Shown here piece after piece: positions 5,725 to 7,788 of a stretch of DNA of 7,788 bases. A program made the position numbers and the translations under genes. The DNA lies in assembly GCA_946629475.1 (NCBI GenBank), contig CAMOXX010000124.1, positions 1-7,788 of the forward strand, in the 5' to 3' direction. The notes below the pieces were generated by a model. It had not been told where the DNA came from. It saw nothing but the letters and a program-made list of their open reading frames with translations, and did not search any database. Numbering within the stretch: the first letter of the stretch is position 1; the number at the start of each line of letters is the position of its first letter. Source of the DNA: an uncultured Blautia sp. (GTDB taxonomy: Bacteria > Bacillota > Clostridia > Lachnospirales > Lachnospiraceae).

Positions 5725-7719
5725 TCAGATCTCGTTCTGCGGCTTGAGCCTGACAGCAATGATCATCGGATTAAACCCTCTTTCACGGATCAGGTCCAGG
5801 TCCGCCTCCATGATCAGCTGACCCTGTTCCACGGTACTTCCTTCCTGTACATGCAGCCGGAACCCTTCCCCGTTCAGCTTTACGGTGTCGAGGCCGGCAT
5901 GAATCAGAATATCTTCTCCGTCTCCGCTGATCGAAACCGCATGCCTGGCAGCTGCAACTACCGTCACAGTGCCGCTGATCGGAGCATAGATTTTGCCGTC
6001 AGCCGGAAGGATGCCGACACATTCCCCCATAACGCCGCCTGAAAAGACAGGATCCGGTATCTCCTCCATAGGAACCAGAAATCCGTCCGCCGGCGAAGTA
6101 ATCCCTCCTGATTTCTTCAGTGCATTCTCCTTTTCCATCATTTCTTCGGCATCTGCTGCTTCATTGCGGGCAAGCGCCAGTTTTGAAGCAGAGACGGACA
6201 GTTCATCCACCCCCGCTTCAATGAGACGTCTGACTGCCTGCGGATTGCCGGCCAGCTCCCCGCAGACCGCGGCGGGAATGCTGTTCTGATGCGCAGCCTC
6301 CACTGTGAGAGAAATCATGCGCAGCACGGCGTCATGCAGAGGGTCGAAGTAAGCGTCCATTCCCCTTGCTTCCCTGTCCACCGCAAGCGTGTACTGTGTC
6401 AGATCATTCGTACCAATGCTGAAAAACCGTGCTTTCTTCGCCAGGTCCGGAGCAATCATCACCGCCGCCGGCGTTTCGATCATCACGCCCAGATCCGGAA
6501 TCCGATAGCGCTCCCCTCTTGCGTCCAGCTCTTCCGCTGCTGCCCGGATTTCCTTTTCAGCCTCCTCAAGTTCCCATACCGATGCCACCATCGGGATCAT
6601 GATGCGGATATTTCCGAAAGCCGAAGCCCGTAAAAGAGCGCGCAGCTGTGTCCGGAACAGTTCACGATGCCCGAGGGATACCCGTACGCCCCGGAGCCCC
6701 AGGGCAGGATTGATCTCATCCGGCATCTTCAGCCATGCAGCTTTTTTATCGGATCCGATGTCCATCGTCCGGATTACGGTATCGCGGCCTTTCATGGCTT
6801 CAGCCGCATGCCGGTAGGCCTCGAACTGCTCTTCCTCCGAGGGGGCATCGTTCCTGTCAAGAAACAGAAATTCCGACCGGAACAGACCGATCCCGTCCGC
6901 CCCGGCATCCAGAAGGCCATCCGCCTCCTCTGCCCGGGAAATGTTGGCGCAGATGGATGTACGGGTTGTTCTGCTGGCGGCCTGAGCCTTCCGCTCCTCC
7001 CGCGTCTTTCTGTCACTTTCCTGCCTCTCCTCCGCCTCGCGGATCGTTTCCTCCGGAGGATTCACTAATATGCATCCATTCTCCGAATCCAGAATCAGAT
7101 AATCTGAATGCCGTACCTTATCCAGGATATGCTCCAGTCCGTACAGATAAGGAACCCCGAGATTGCCGGCAAGGACCGATACATGGGAGGTCGGGGAGCC
7201 CGTCTCGGTCAGGATTCCGCGGATGCAGTCCGTTCCGATCATCATCAGTTCGCCGGGACTCAGCTCCTCTGTCACCAGGATGCAGGGCTCCGCCGGAAGC
7301 AGCGGCCCGTTTCCCATAATCTGCGCATTCAGCCCGGAGGCAAGCCCCCGTATATCCTCACTCCGCTCCTTTATGTAGTCCGTACCGTTCTCCAGCATCG
7401 CGCACAGCTTGTCCGCGGCCCTGTCCACTGCGTCCGGCGCGCTCAGGTTCTCCTCCAGAATATCCCGCCTGGCTTCCCCGATAAATTCATCTCCGTTCAG
7501 GATCAGGATTTCGGCATCAATCAGTGCCGTATCCACTGAACCGCCCTGCTCCTTCCCGGCAGCCAGTTTCCGGTTCATCTCCTCAACCGCCCGGTCCAGC
7601 CTTTCCGCTTCCACCGCCGGTTCTCCACGGAAGTACTCCTCCGCCTTACTGTACCGCATCACAAAAGCCCGTCCGGCGGCATATCCTCTCTGGCCTGTTT
7701 TACAATCATATCGTATCAT
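5725..7719 (-). CDS. ptsI: PTS Enzyme I with C-terminal EIIA(Glc)-type domain
   Basis: Enzyme I takes phosphate from phosphoenolpyruvate and passes it to HPr in the cytoplasm. Residues 1-540 cover the whole enzyme. The phospho-histidine is His179 in GSPTSH. A helical HPr-binding region lies at about 25-135. The PEP-binding barrel contains GIGLFRSEFLFLDR (Arg281), RTMDIG (Arg317), NPALGLRGVR (Arg343), MIETPA (Glu415), GTNDLTQYT (Asn438-Asp439), Arg449 and the acid Cys486 in CGELAG. Residues 541-664 form an EIIA(Glc) domain: IPDPVFSGGVMG, then the two active histidines, His593 (ARHAV) and His607 (ILIHAGLDTV). At 664 residues it is longer than plain Enzyme I (about 570). No HPr domain is present. 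Oddities: the usual second Gly of GGxTSH is Ser175, and the usual Arg six residues after the active His is Gly185. The start has GGGGAGG 10 nt upstream and fits the family N-terminus. Confidence 0.93.
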   Translation of the reverse strand: MIRYDCKTGQRGYAAGRAFVMRYSKAEEYFRGEPAVEAERLDRAVEEMNRKLAAGKEQGGSVDTALIDAEILILNGDEFIGEARRDILEENLSAPDAVDRAADKLCAMLENGTDYIKERSEDIRGLASGLNAQIMGNGPLLPAEPCILVTEELSPGELMMIGTDCIRGILTETGSPTSHVSVLAGNLGVPYLYGLEHILDKVRHSDYLILDSENGCILVNPPEETIREAEERQESDRKTREERKAQAASRTTRTSICANISRAEEADGLLDAGADGIGLFRSEFLFLDRNDAPSEEEQFEAYRHAAEAMKGRDTVIRTMDIGSDKKAAWLKMPDEINPALGLRGVRVSLGHRELFRTQLRALLRASAFGNIRIMIPMVASVWELEEAEKEIRAAAEELDARGERYRIPDLGVMIETPAAVMIAPDLAKKARFFSIGTNDLTQYTLAVDREARGMDAYFDPLHDAVLRMISLTVEAAHQNSIPAAVCGELAGNPQAVRRLIEAGVDELSVSASKLALARNEAADAEEMMEKENALKKSGGITSPADGFLVPMEEIPDPVFSGGVMGECVGILPADGKIYAPISGTVTVVAAARHAVSISGDGEDILIHAGLDTVKLNGEGFRLHVQEGSTVEQGQLIMEADLDLIRERGFNPMIIAVRLKPQNEI

Positions 7720-7788
7720 CAGAGATTATCCTCCCCAGTTTTTGCAAGTACTTCACTTCAATAATACCTTCCTGTCTTTCATAATTCG

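Noticed and set aside
6735..7319. Plus-strand frames opposite the PTS gene (for example 194 codons here)
   Set aside because: They are Pro/Arg/Ser-rich shadows of a conserved Enzyme I reading frame.
7737..7788. Promoter for the PTS gene (TATTAT at 7766-7761, minus strand)
   Set aside because: With 16-18 bp spacing the -35 position reads CGAATT-like or runs off the window, so it cannot be supported; the gene may also be part of an operon starting outside.
1..7788. Insertion sequences, CRISPR arrays, attachment sites or origins
   Set aside because: No transposase-like or integrase-like product, no spaced direct repeats, no terminal inverted repeats and no DnaA-box cluster were seen; the tRNA end that could host an attachment site lies outside the window.

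Overview
The window looks like a chromosomal segment of a moderate-GC Firmicute of the Clostridia, most likely Lachnospiraceae-like. The evidence is strong Shine-Dalgarno sites (AGGAG, AAAGGAG, GGGGAGG), consensus TTGACA/TATAAT promoters with 17-bp spacers, a secreted protein built of bacterial Ig-like (Big_2) domains, and a two-gene polyprenyl-phosphate sugar transferase locus. The genus cannot be fixed from the sequence alone.

Layout. (1) 1-53, minus: 5' part of a tRNA-Gly(TCC) cut by the window edge, with its own near-perfect promoter (105-133) and a short hairpin in its leader. (2) 190-3475, minus: two overlapping genes. The first transcribed is a membrane protein that fuses a family 2 glycosyltransferase to a shortened polyprenyl-phosphate glycosyl-1-phosphate transferase (PGT) domain lacking its catalytic Asp-Glu pair. 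The second is a full-length, apparently active WcaJ-type PGT. They share a promoter at 3657-3685 and a leader of about 175 nt with two near-identical hairpin architectures. (3) 3737-5680, plus: a divergent promoter drives a secreted three-domain Big_2 protein and a small cytoplasmic-looking protein of unknown function, ending at a strong terminator that probably works in both directions. (4) 5725-7719, minus: PTS Enzyme I fused at its C-terminus to an EIIA(Glc)-type domain, with no HPr domain between them.

How the parts may work together. The PGT would load a sugar-1-phosphate onto undecaprenyl phosphate, and the GT2 fusion could add the next sugar at the same membrane site, using its dead PGT-like half as a membrane anchor or docking module. 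No flippase, polymerase or chain-length gene is in the window, so the rest of the pathway must lie elsewhere. The divergent arrangement and the shared 51-bp region between the two -35 boxes suggest joint control of this pair and the secreted Big_2 protein, but that is inference. The PTS protein is probably functionally separate and meets the plus-strand operon tail to tail.

The points most worth a second look are the GT2/pseudo-PGT fusion beside its intact paralogue, the twin-hairpin leader, and the Enzyme I-EIIA fusion without HPr.
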